From: Tolypothrix campylonemoides VB511288
GTDB taxonomy: Bacteria; Cyanobacteriota; Cyanobacteriia; Cyanobacteriales; Nostocaceae
Reading direction: 5' to 3'
Assembly (NCBI GenBank): GCA_000828075.3
Contig: JXCB02000002.1
Location: 156,752-208,959, forward strand
DNA length: 52,208 nt
The translations under genes and the position numbers were made by a program. The notes under the pieces were generated by a model. It had not been told where the DNA came from. It searched no databases and saw only the letters and a program-made list of their open reading frames with translations. This document shows, piece after piece, positions 8,766 through 16,931 of this stretch (positions are counted from its first letter, which is position 1; each line of letters starts with the position of its first letter).

Positions 8766-8897
8766 ATGCTTAAAATTCAGGTTAACGGAATTGAGCTATT
8801 CTACGATATTAAGGGAACGGGTGGGCTTTTGAAGAATGATTGCTGGCTTTATGTGCGACCATATCTACTGGTCGCTCCTTTTGGGCATCAGTTGTAA
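8766..8897 (+). pseudogene. N-terminal remnant of an alpha/beta-hydrolase
   Basis: A 43-codon frame begins MLKIQVNGIELFYDIKGTG. This is the usual start of bacterial alpha/beta-hydrolases (VNGIELYYE-KG-G), but the sequence then loses similarity where the oxyanion HG motif should be, and it stops at 8895-8897. Two HIP1-related GCGATCG sites lie just upstream near 8688 and 8715. It is probably the debris of a further enzyme of this cluster. It could be expressed as a short peptide, but I see nothing to support that. Confidence 0.5.
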
Positions 8898-8991
8898 AGC
8901 AATATCAGGTTATTCGGTTAGATAACCTAGGAATCAGGCAAAGCTGTGCTTTCAATAGCTCTCATACCATTAATTTGATGGACGTAAATTT

Positions 8992-9693
8992 ATGAAATTC
9001 TTTATTGTTCACGCCCACCCAGAACCCAACAGTTTCAATGGTACGTTGACTCGGTATGCCAAGGAAGTCCTGAAAACTACAGGACATGAAGTGATTATTT
9101 CCGACCTTTATGCTATGCAGTTCAACCCAGTCTCAGATCAGCGCAACTTCACTTCTCAAAAAGACCCAAACTACTTTAAGCAACAAGCCGAAGAAATGTA
9201 TGCAACCGTTGTTGATGGCTTTGCCCCAGACATCAAAGCGGAGATGGAAAAACTCGACTGGTGCGATGTGCTGATTTTTCAGTTTCCTCTTTGGTGGTTT
9301 GGACTTCCTGGTATCCTCAAAGGTTGGGTTGACCGAGTCTTTGCAATGGGGCGAATTTATGGCGGGGGTAGGTTTTATGACAATGGAGTATTCCAAGGCA
9401 AAAAAGCGATGCTGTCTCTCACCACAGGTGGTCCATTAACTATGTACACCGAAATAGGTATCAATGGTGATATTCATACCATCCTTTATCCAATTAATCA
9501 TGGGATTTTTCGCTTTGTAGGTTTCGATGTTTTGCCACCTTTCATCGTTTGGAATGCGAGTCGCATTGGGGATGAACGTCGCCAAGCCTATTTGGAGGAG
9601 TACAAGCAGCGGTTGTTAATGGTGAATGCAACGTCTCCTATTGTCTATCCATCGCTTGCAGACTTTGATGAAGATTTCCAACTCAAGCAGTGA
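8992..9693 (+). CDS. NAD(P)H:quinone reductase, flavodoxin-like fold (NQO1/MdaB/KefF family)
   Basis: The 233-aa protein starts MKFFIVHAHPEPNSFNGTL, the FMN/FAD phosphate-binding strand-loop of the flavodoxin_2 family. It contains the segment FQFPLWWFGLPGILKGWVDR that lines the flavin and quinone site, and LSLTTGGP as the second flavin loop. These enzymes reduce quinones by two electrons and so avoid semiquinone radicals. It closes the thioredoxin-SDR-ene reductase-GST series. No strong ribosome-binding site is visible before the ATG. Confidence 0.92.
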   Translation: MKFFIVHAHPEPNSFNGTLTRYAKEVLKTTGHEVIISDLYAMQFNPVSDQRNFTSQKDPNYFKQQAEEMYATVVDGFAPDIKAEMEKLDWCDVLIFQFPLWWFGLPGILKGWVDRVFAMGRIYGGGRFYDNGVFQGKKAMLSLTTGGPLTMYTEIGINGDIHTILYPINHGIFRFVGFDVLPPFIVWNASRIGDERRQAYLEEYKQRLLMVNATSPIVYPSLADFDEDFQLKQ

Positions 9694-10220
9694 TGACAGT
9701 TAGTTAAATACTAAACTTTACCTAGATTCAGTAAATTTATGTTAACTGCTATATCTAGGTATTCAACAATTTAAAACAGTAGTTAGCGCGAGTTGATATC
9801 AATTTCAAGCACTAAATTTTACTTTAAGTATAAAGTTTTCTACCAATTTAATTTTTAAAAAAATCGCTTATCCTAATATAGGATAAAAACATTTTTAACT
9901 GATTGAACACTAAAATTCCCCAGAAGAATTACGAAATTAGGGATTTTCAAAACAAGATTTAAAAACAATGTTATATTTTTGTCATAAGAACCAATATACT
10001 TAATTAGTCAATCACACAATTGAAAGAAAATACAATTATGACAAAATAATGAGAAATAGTCAAGATAACATGAAAAAATAATATTTACTTTATATTTCCT
10101 ACTTGATTCTGTGCTACGACAAACTGCCCTTAGGGTAGGACACTTGTATACTGAGATTACCTCGCTCCTTACCAAGTATGTGTCGCGTTTACAGTTAACT
10201 TTATATTTTATTAAACTGCT
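9694..10220. other. AT-rich intergenic region with an 8-bp-arm palindrome
   Basis: There is no gene in these 527 bases. A perfect palindrome TTATCCTA-ATA-TAGGATAA lies at 9868-9886 and could be an operator or an RNA hairpin. The right part presumably holds the promoter of the CHAT gene. Confidence 0.5.
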
Positions 10221-12809
10221 ATGAGTAGGTTAGTTGTTTTAAACTTAGGTCAGGGAAACCTACACGATGGCTTTGCCAGTGTTACGGCACAGCTTGGAGA
10301 AGCAGACAACCCTTACCTGACCAAATTTACTGCCAGTTTGCCACCAGCACCAAAAATTCCTAAACTCTACCAAAATTGGCAGTCGGTTTACTATGCTTTC
10401 TATCAACGTTTGAGTTGGCGTCTTGATATCGAGATAGACGATAATTTTGAAATTGAAGAAGGTTATGTAACTAATATTTCAGAATCTGACATGAATAATT
10501 TATGTCAGATGTTGTCAAAAAAAATAAATGCATGGCTCAATTCAACAAAGTTTCGTAAAATTGACCAACAATTACGCACACAATTAAAACCATCCGAAGA
10601 AATTCGCTTTATTATTGAAACCAACGATAATTTACTGCGACGACTTCCCTGGCATCTGTGGAAGTTTTTTGAGGATTATCCATATGCAGAAATTGCCTTG
10701 AGTGCAGCAGAGTATCAAAACCCAAATAAATTGCTTGTTAATAATTGCAAAAATAAAGTTAGAATATTAGCAATTTTTGGCAATAGTCAAGGAATTGATA
10801 TCAGTCAGGATAGAACTTTTTTAGAAAAATTATCAACTCGAGCAGAAATTCAATTTTTAGTAGAACCGAATCTGAGTTATTTAAACGAGCAGCTTTGGCA
10901 GCAAAATTGGGATATTCTCTTTTTCGCCGGTCATAGTTGCAGTAAAGAAAAAGGTTTGTTGCAAATCAATCAAACAGACACGATAACCTTGGAGCAATTA
11001 AAATATGCTCTCAAGCAAGCTATTAGTCGTGGTTTGAAGCTAGCAATTTTCAACTCTTGTGATGGTTTAGGTTTGGCGCAACAGCTCCAGGATTTACACA
11101 TTCCACAAGTCATTGTCATGCGTGAGCCTGTACCGGATGTGGTTGCTCAAGAATTTTTAAAGTATTTTTTGGCTGAATTCTCGTCTGGGAAGTCTTTATA
11201 CGCTGCGGTACGTTCTGCACGCGAAAGACTGCAAGGATTAGAGCGGGAATATCCCTGTGCCACGTGGCTACCAGCCATTTTCCAGAATCCTGCTGAACCC
11301 GCTATGATTTGGTCACACAATGCACGGAATAAATGGAAACACAAAACAGATTCCTCAATGCTGGCTTCGATGATGAATGCTACAGGGATGAAAACAAACA
11401 TTAGATACCCACTAGCAACTCCGATTCTCTCCAGAACAACAACACTCGATTCACTCATAGAGACACTAAATGGCAAGCTACTAGAATTCCAGAATCGCCC
11501 CCTCGATGACATAGAAATCCTGGTTTTACAGGGCATTTGGCAAAGTCAAACTTACAACCAAATTGCTCAGCAGGGGGGCTACAGTGCTGCCTACTTTACT
11601 AACGTAGTCGCCCCAGAGTTGCGCCAAAAATTGTCTGATCTGATCGGCAAGCGTGTGACTAAAAAGAACTGTCGGGTGTTGCTCGAGTCGTATGTCACTG
11701 AACAAACTTTTTCAAAAACAACACCACCAGGACAAAATCCTCCTACAAACTTTTTTCCCAATGTCAAGCAGGAAATGTCGCCTCGCTTCCCCAGTGGTTT
11801 AGTTCCGCTTGACTCTCCTTATTACATTGAACACTCTTCGATTGAAGCACAAGTTTATCAAGAAATCACGAACCCAGGAGCCTTGATTCGCATTAAAGCT
11901 CCTCAGGAAATGGGTAAAACCTCGCTGCTGTTGAGGATTTTGGAATATGCAAACCATATAAGTTACCAGACAGTGAGTTTGAACCTGCAGGAGCAAGTTG
12001 ACCAAAGCATTGTGAGGGATTTAAATCGTTTTTTGCGCTGGTTGTGTGCCAACGTCTCACGTCAGCTTGAGCTTGAGCCACGATTAGATGAGTATTGGGA
12101 TGATGATATTGGCAGTAAAGTGAGTTGCTCGCTGTACTTACGAAATTATGTGCTAGAGCAAATTGACTCTCCTCTGGTTTTGGCTTTAGACGAAGTGAAC
12201 CAAATTTTTGAGCATCCGCAAGTGGCGAAAGAATTTTTACCATTGTTGCGTTCCTGGTATGAAGACGCCAAAAGACAGCCTATCTGGCAAAAGCTGCGCC
12301 TGATTGTGGCTCACTCAACTGAAGTTTATGTTCCCCTCCAGCTTCATCAGTCCCCATTCAATGTCGGACTACCGATTCAGTTAACCTGTTTTAGTTTAGA
12401 CCAGGTGCAGCAGTTAGCCCAGCGCTTTGGACTCAATTGGACAGATGGTGAGGAAGCAAGATTATTGATGGACGTCGTTGGAGGACATCCTGCATTAGTA
12501 CACCTGGCACTTTATCACCTGAGCCGTACAGAAGTCACTCTAGCGCAACTGCTGCAAAGTGCTTCCACACCCACAGGTATTTATTACCATCATATGCAGC
12601 GCCATTGGGCAACTTTGCAGGCGCAGCCAGAATTAGCATCTGCTCTTTATACGGTGATGAGTGCGTCTGAACCCGTACAATTAGAACCCATCGTTGCTTA
12701 CAAGTTAAGCAGTATGGGGTTGATTAAGTTAGATAACAATAAATCTTTACCGAGTTGTCAGCTGTATCGGCAGTATTTTCAACCAATGTTCCTGACTGCG
12801 GCAAGCTAA
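10221..12809 (+). CDS. CHAT protease domain - HTH - AAA-like ATPase protein
   Basis: In this 862-aa single polypeptide, residues about 170-365 form a CHAT (caspase-like) domain with His238 in FFAGHS and Cys280 in FNSCDG, the expected catalytic dyad. Residues about 405-500 resemble the HTH module found at the start of vWA-MoxR/NB-ARC-associated proteins (LQGIWQSQTYNQIAQQGGYS). Residues about 520-860 are an AAA-like (AAA_35) STAND-type ATPase with a P-loop APQEMGKTS (Lys566), lacking the usual first Gly, and Walker B LVLALDEVN (Asp657-Glu658). No signal peptide is seen. The architecture suggests an ATP-switched protease that could act in cell-death or defence signalling; its target is unknown. 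An R-M system lies next to it. Confidence 0.88.
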   Translation: MSRLVVLNLGQGNLHDGFASVTAQLGEADNPYLTKFTASLPPAPKIPKLYQNWQSVYYAFYQRLSWRLDIEIDDNFEIEEGYVTNISESDMNNLCQMLSKKINAWLNSTKFRKIDQQLRTQLKPSEEIRFIIETNDNLLRRLPWHLWKFFEDYPYAEIALSAAEYQNPNKLLVNNCKNKVRILAIFGNSQGIDISQDRTFLEKLSTRAEIQFLVEPNLSYLNEQLWQQNWDILFFAGHSCSKEKGLLQINQTDTITLEQLKYALKQAISRGLKLAIFNSCDGLGLAQQLQDLHIPQVIVMREPVPDVVAQEFLKYFLAEFSSGKSLYAAVRSARERLQGLEREYPCATWLPAIFQNPAEPAMIWSHNARNKWKHKTDSSMLASMMNATGMKTNIRYPLATPILSRTTTLDSLIETLNGKLLEFQNRPLDDIEILVLQGIWQSQTYNQIAQQGGYSAAYFTNVVAPELRQKLSDLIGKRVTKKNCRVLLESYVTEQTFSKTTPPGQNPPTNFFPNVKQEMSPRFPSGLVPLDSPYYIEHSSIEAQVYQEITNPGALIRIKAPQEMGKTSLLLRILEYANHISYQTVSLNLQEQVDQSIVRDLNRFLRWLCANVSRQLELEPRLDEYWDDDIGSKVSCSLYLRNYVLEQIDSPLVLALDEVNQIFEHPQVAKEFLPLLRSWYEDAKRQPIWQKLRLIVAHSTEVYVPLQLHQSPFNVGLPIQLTCFSLDQVQQLAQRFGLNWTDGEEARLLMDVVGGHPALVHLALYHLSRTEVTLAQLLQSASTPTGIYYHHMQRHWATLQAQPELASALYTVMSASEPVQLEPIVAYKLSSMGLIKLDNNKSLPSCQLYRQYFQPMFLTAAS

Positions 12810-12886
12810 GTATGACCTGCTACATATGCTTTGTAGCTATGGTTTTTTATCAAATCATCTAGACCTAGTTCGCTCTCAACTAACAA

Positions 12887-13033
12887 AACGTGAGTTCGAC
12901 AAACCTCACACTCACTCCCTCCCTCTCCTTTTAGGAGAGGGAGGAGCAACATTAGAATCAGGGTTTGAAGCCCCTCTGGGAGTAGGAGAGGGGTTTGGGG
13001 TGAGGTCTGCTTTGACTTCATCGAACTCACGTT
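12887..13033. repeat. MITE-like repeat with 13-bp inverted ends and CCCTCTCC/GGAGAGGG core
   Basis: AACGTGAGTTCGA (12887-12899) is the exact inverted complement of TCGAACTCACGTT (13021-13033). The interior holds CCCTCTCC-TTTTA-GGAGAGGG and a second CCTCT...GAGAGGGGTTTGGGGTGAGG block, a widely seen cyanobacterial intergenic repeat type. Related cores occur at 19063-19116 and 28326-28441. Confidence 0.65.
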
Positions 13034-13290
13034 AACAAAAGTTACCAAGAGTTGGAACGAAAAAATAAGGTTTTGAGCCATGTTTTGCCATACTACAGCT
13101 TGAGGTTTTGTACTACTTGCCCCCAGTGACACATTCGTCAGATACCCCTTGTACTAGAGGATGCAGCGGAGAGAGAAGTGTTGAATGCAGGCTCGACCAT
13201 CTAGCTATCACATGGGGGTAAAAGACCGCTTTGCTAGTTCTGCACTTTTTGTCTAGGATTAGCAGTTGACACAACACGATGTGCAATGAT

Positions 13291-13300
13291 ACTTATAGTC
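13291..13300 (+). promoter_or_regulatory. Candidate controller-protein box upstream of methylase
   Basis: ACTTATAGTC lies 28 bp before the methylase ATG. The identical 10-mer occurs upstream of the XRE controller gene on the other strand (16194-16203). A degenerate second half (TTATTAGAC) follows. Overlap with a possible -10 element suggests repression of the methylase by the controller, which is inferred. Confidence 0.6.
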
Positions 13301-13328
13301 ATCATTATTAGACACAGAAATTTAAATT

Positions 13329-15239
13329 ATGCAAATCGAAATTGCTCATGGTAGTCATTCTGAAATTTTCAAAAAACTTTATTATCATCTTTACTCGAAT
13401 AGTAATGCAAGTCGGGCTGAACGTATTACTTCTGATCTATCCAAAATAATTTTGTTTGCAATTTTATGTGAAAGATATAATCTTCAGCAGGAGTTAGAAA
13501 GATTTTTGAATAATAAGGCTTCTGCAAACCAAGTAATACTTCCATTGTTAATTAAATATTATCCAGGCGTAATTGAGGAGCATGACTTATTTGGTTTAGA
13601 TGATAAGTCTATTCGAGAAGGAATAAATTATCTATCGCATCTTTCATTCAAAGATTCACCTTCTCATTCAATAGGAGATGCTTTTCAAGCTTTAATGGGA
13701 CCCCGTTTAAGAGGAGATAAAGGACAGTTTTTTACGCCTAAAAGTCTTGTGCGAGCTATGGTTAGAATTATAGCTCCTAATTCTGGAGTAAAAGTGGTTG
13801 ATCCTGCTTGTGGAACTGGTGGCTTTTTAACTGAAACCGCAGTGTTTTGGAGTGAATCTGGACAAGCAAAGGGTCGTTTTGTAGGACTTGATAAAGATAG
13901 AGATTTAAGTTTATTTGCAAATGCGTTACTTCAAGTTGTAGCTCCTGATAGTTTTATTATTCACAACACTAATTCCCTGAATCTTTCTTATTTAGAATCT
14001 TTACCTGACTTTGAATCTCCTATGAATGCTGATGTTGTTCTTACTAATCCACCTTTTGGTGCAAAAATACCCATAAATGATTTATCAATTCTTCAACAAT
14101 TTGAGTTTGGTTACATTTGGGAGGGTTCTGATAAAGGATGGAAAAAGACAGAACGCTTACGTAGTACACAAGATCCACAAATATTGTTTATAGAATTATG
14201 TGTCAAACTTTTAAAAGAAAATGGTCTAATGGGGATTATTCTTCCTGAAGGAGTTTTTGGAAATACGAATTCCGGCTATGTTTGGGACTATCTTTACCAG
14301 AATGGGCAGATATATGCACTGATTGATTGTCCACGAACTACATTTCAACCCAGCACTGATATAAAAACTAATGTTCTGTTTTTTAAAAAAACAAAGAAAA
14401 ATACAAACAGAGAATTAGCTACTCAAAAAATATGGATATCTGTTGCAATGAATTGTGGACATGATCGTCGAGGTCGTGAAACTAAAGGAAATGGTCAGCC
14501 TTTCCCAGATGACTTTGCTTTGATTGCGTCTGATTGGATTACAAAGGAAAGTCATATATGGAGTGAGTCACAAATAACTAACCCTTACTACCTCGTACCA
14601 CGTTATTACGATAAAGTGACAGATACTTTGCTAGAAGAGCAGGCTAAAGATTTTGGAGGAAAGTTAATAACATTTAGAGAAATGGTTAAAATGGAATGGA
14701 TTAAAATTAATAAAGGGCATGAAATAGGTTCTGAAGCATACGGAACCGGAGATATACCTTTTGTGCGTACATCAGATATAAATAATTTTGAAGTTTCAAT
14801 TGACCCAACAAATTCTGTCAGTGAGGAAATTTATGAAAAATATCGTAGTGTTCAGTTTTTAAAACCTGGCGATATATTAATGGTTGTTGATGGAAGATAT
14901 AAAATTGGAAGATGTGCAATATTAAATGAATGGAATTATCGTTGTATTGTTCAAAGTCATCTTAGAATAATATCACTTACTAATAAAGCACCATTCGAGC
15001 CAATGGCCTTATTATATGTTTTAAGTTTACCTTCAGTTCAAAGAGAAATAAGAAGATTAGTATTTATTCAATCAACATTGGGCTCTCTGGGAAAACGAAT
15101 ACAAGAGGTTAAAGTACCTAATCCATCTTTTCATGGTCAATGGGAAGAAGCATTCCAGCACTTTGCTTATATTCTAGAAAAAAGGTCAGAGTTATTAAGT
15201 AAATTAACACAAATGCACGGCAGTGAGGTAGAATTATAA
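13329..15239 (+). CDS. N6-adenine DNA methyltransferase fused to a specificity (HsdS-like) domain
   Basis: The 636-aa protein begins with an HsdM-type helical domain (about 1-125). A class-gamma N6_Mtase domain follows, with motif GQFFTPKSLV, the SAM-binding DPACGTGGF (Asp158-Gly165) and the catalytic NPPF (Asn240-Phe243). Residues about 430-630 resemble one target-recognition domain plus coiled-coil segment of type I HsdS (VRTSDINNF..., then IQSTLGSLGKRIQEVKVP). The gene is AT-rich compared with its neighbours. It converges on the endonuclease gene, overlapping its 3' end by 6 bp. It probably provides the modification half of a type II system built from type I-like parts (the AhdI/type IIH situation); the recognition sequence is unknown. 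Confidence 0.9.
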   Translation: MQIEIAHGSHSEIFKKLYYHLYSNSNASRAERITSDLSKIILFAILCERYNLQQELERFLNNKASANQVILPLLIKYYPGVIEEHDLFGLDDKSIREGINYLSHLSFKDSPSHSIGDAFQALMGPRLRGDKGQFFTPKSLVRAMVRIIAPNSGVKVVDPACGTGGFLTETAVFWSESGQAKGRFVGLDKDRDLSLFANALLQVVAPDSFIIHNTNSLNLSYLESLPDFESPMNADVVLTNPPFGAKIPINDLSILQQFEFGYIWEGSDKGWKKTERLRSTQDPQILFIELCVKLLKENGLMGIILPEGVFGNTNSGYVWDYLYQNGQIYALIDCPRTTFQPSTDIKTNVLFFKKTKKNTNRELATQKIWISVAMNCGHDRRGRETKGNGQPFPDDFALIASDWITKESHIWSESQITNPYYLVPRYYDKVTDTLLEEQAKDFGGKLITFREMVKMEWIKINKGHEIGSEAYGTGDIPFVRTSDINNFEVSIDPTNSVSEEIYEKYRSVQFLKPGDILMVVDGRYKIGRCAILNEWNYRCIVQSHLRIISLTNKAPFEPMALLYVLSLPSVQREIRRLVFIQSTLGSLGKRIQEVKVPNPSFHGQWEEAFQHFAYILEKRSELLSKLTQMHGSEVEL

Positions 15240-15923
15240 TTTCCATTCTACTCTTTGAAGGATTTTATACATCCATTCATAAAATTCATCAAGTGTTCGA
15301 TTTCCTTGAGCAATATTACATTCCCGGTGTGCAAATCCAACATTTTCAGGATTATGTATGCGGGGATTAGCGTGTGCTGTTTCAATATGTGCGCGTCCAC
15401 GTTTAGCTTCATCAAATAAAGCAAAAGAAAGATAATCCTTACAAATAATACACTTTGTACTTCCGAATGACATTAAACCAAAGTGATTTTCAAGATAAGA
15501 ATGGATTAAATCTGGTGGAGTGGGAGCATCTTTCATTTGGTAAACTAAGAACGTTAGCTTGGCTGCAACATTCATACAATCTTCATATGTAGCTGCTTTC
15601 TCTCTTAATTTTGCTTGTACACTAGGTTTTAGCACCGATAGATTGACTTTGTATTTTTTCAGTAATTCTTCTTCGTTAAGCAGCATAGCCCATCGGTCTA
15701 TTCTATTTGGTCCAGCATCTTCACTTTTCCAAGCGGCTCCTGTAGTTTTAGTGGCATCTCTCTTAATCTTATTAGCTACTCTGGGAGCAACAACATTGAG
15801 ATGGGAGAGATATGGAAACTCTTCACATGAACCTATGTGTCCCTCTTCCTTATAACAACATCTAACAATAACTCTTTCTTCCCGCGAACGTGTTTGAATT
15901 GGTTTAAGGCAAAGTTTCATCAT
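15234..15923 (-). CDS. HNH-type restriction endonuclease (probable)
   Basis: The 229-aa protein carries a C-terminal HNH-like nuclease core: CIICKDYLSF, then HIETAHANP and GFAHRECNIAQGNRTLDEF, giving the zinc cysteines, catalytic His and the Asn/His of the beta-beta-alpha-metal fold. An N-terminal CCYKEEGHIGSC could be a second zinc site. It starts inside the end of the controller gene (20-bp overlap) and is convergent with the methylase, which makes it the restriction subunit by context. The cut site is unknown. An HNH nuclease of another type cannot be excluded from sequence alone. Confidence 0.8.
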   Translation of the reverse strand: MMKLCLKPIQTRSREERVIVRCCYKEEGHIGSCEEFPYLSHLNVVAPRVANKIKRDATKTTGAAWKSEDAGPNRIDRWAMLLNEEELLKKYKVNLSVLKPSVQAKLREKAATYEDCMNVAAKLTFLVYQMKDAPTPPDLIHSYLENHFGLMSFGSTKCIICKDYLSFALFDEAKRGRAHIETAHANPRIHNPENVGFAHRECNIAQGNRTLDEFYEWMYKILQRVEWKL

Positions 15924-16137
15924 TATCGGTATCTAAGCATTGAAGCAACTCACTTGGTTTGCAATGCAACGTTTTAGCCAGAACAATAATGTTTATTAGA
16001 GCCACATTTCGTTCACCCCGTTCGATACTACCTATGTATGTACGATGGAGATTGGCATGAGCAGCTAGAGCTTCTTGAGAAAGACCCAAAGCCATGCGTC
16101 GCCTACGAACTTCTTGTCCGAATTTTTTTAGATACAC
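15904..16137 (-). CDS. XRE-family controller (C) protein of the R-M system
   Basis: The 77-aa protein is almost wholly a helix-turn-helix domain: GQEVRRRRMALGLSQEALA, HRTYIGSIERGERN (recognition helix), and ALINIIVLAKTLHCKPSEL. Size and motif match C proteins, which activate their own C-R transcript and time endonuclease production after the methylase. It overlaps the endonuclease start by 20 bp in another frame, implying coupled translation. Two direct repeats of the controller box lie 42-66 bp upstream of its ATG. Confidence 0.88.
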   Translation of the reverse strand: MYLKKFGQEVRRRRMALGLSQEALAAHANLHRTYIGSIERGERNVALINIIVLAKTLHCKPSELLQCLDTDNDETLP

Positions 16138-16178
16138 GTTTTATTGCAACCCAATTAAACAATTCATATTGTAATGTT

Positions 16179-16208
16179 GACTATAATGCTACAGACTATA
16201 AGTAGCAA
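16179..16208 (-). promoter_or_regulatory. C-box direct repeats overlapping the controller promoter
   Basis: On the minus strand TTATAGTC occurs twice (16194-16201 and 16179-16186), 15 bp apart, inside ACTTATAGTC and ATTATAGTC. A sigma70-like promoter TTGCTA - 17 bp - TATAGT overlaps both (16208-16203 and 16185-16180). The layout resembles the operators of C-regulated type II R-M systems. Confidence 0.7.
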
Positions 16209-16898
16209 TAAATATATATTTTTACACTAAAATTCCAGGGAATTTACTGGGTCATGGAATCAAGCTGACGGGGGGACGAAGTACCCTGAAAAGCTTGTGA
16301 GCTACTGACAAATACTGCGGGAACTAGGTTTGCTCTCTAGACTGACGCATAAAAGCCCCGCACCATAGAACCAGGTAGAGGCTGCTGTCTGTTTCGGCTG
16401 TACCTGACCGAAACAGTGAACAGTGAACAGTGACCAGTTACCAGGTAACAGAGAGACTTTTCACTGTTCACAAAATGGTACAAGCCCCCAAATTCATTTG
16501 TGGAAAGAAAAGAAAAGTTATTCCTTGCCAAAATCCCCGCTCATTTATTCATGGGGATTAACTGGTAACTGATAACTGGTAACTGATAACTGTTAATTTG
16601 GGCTTGAGGTAGGTTGGCGATCGCACAAAGTGCTGCATCCCAAAGGGCGATCGCTCCTTAACTGAGGAATTCGGGCATTCGCTGTTTCGGAAAAATTCAA
16701 AAATTTAAGATCCAATGGTGGCAAGCATTCTGGCTGTTGTTGGCAAGCTGATAAGACAGCTTATCCGCGCCACTAAAAAGGACAAACTGCATAAGTCAAA
16801 TCAAGTTACAACTATTACAGCCTTGGTAGTGATAGTCAGATAAATCATTTGGCTTTCTACAATTCATAAGCTGCACTTAGCACTTATTTCAATAGCAG
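16209..16898. other. Repeat-rich intergenic region
   Basis: I see no gene. Tandem heptamer-like repeats (CAGTGAA at 16412-16436 and TAACTGA/TAACTGG at 16560-16595) are visible, as are HIP1 sites near 16618 and 16648. Small hairpins are AATCCCC/GGGGATT (16532-16559) and GATAAG-ACAG-CTTATC (16750-16765). A weak TGCGGG/CCCGCA pairing (16316-16362) could be relic element sequence. Confidence 0.5.
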
Positions 16899-16931
16899 TT
16901 GATTCATGGTTCCGTTGCCAAGGAGAAAGAG

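Larger units (their letters stand above)
12810..13328. other. Intergenic region with a MITE-like element and the methylase promoter
   Basis: No convincing gene lies in these 519 bases. Positions 12887-13033 are a repeat described separately. Further right, TTGACA at 13266-13271 could serve as a -35 element for the methylase gene, with a weak TACTTA -10 overlapping the controller box at 13291-13300. Confidence 0.5.

Noticed and set aside
12806-13132. 108-codon minus-strand open frame between the CHAT gene and the methylase
   Set aside because: It runs through the palindromic repeat, has low-complexity Leu-rich sequence created by the repeat, and has no ribosome-binding site.
16337-16531. 64-codon minus-strand frame upstream of the carotenoid-oxygenase gene
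   Set aside because: It lies across short tandem repeats and has no recognisable content.
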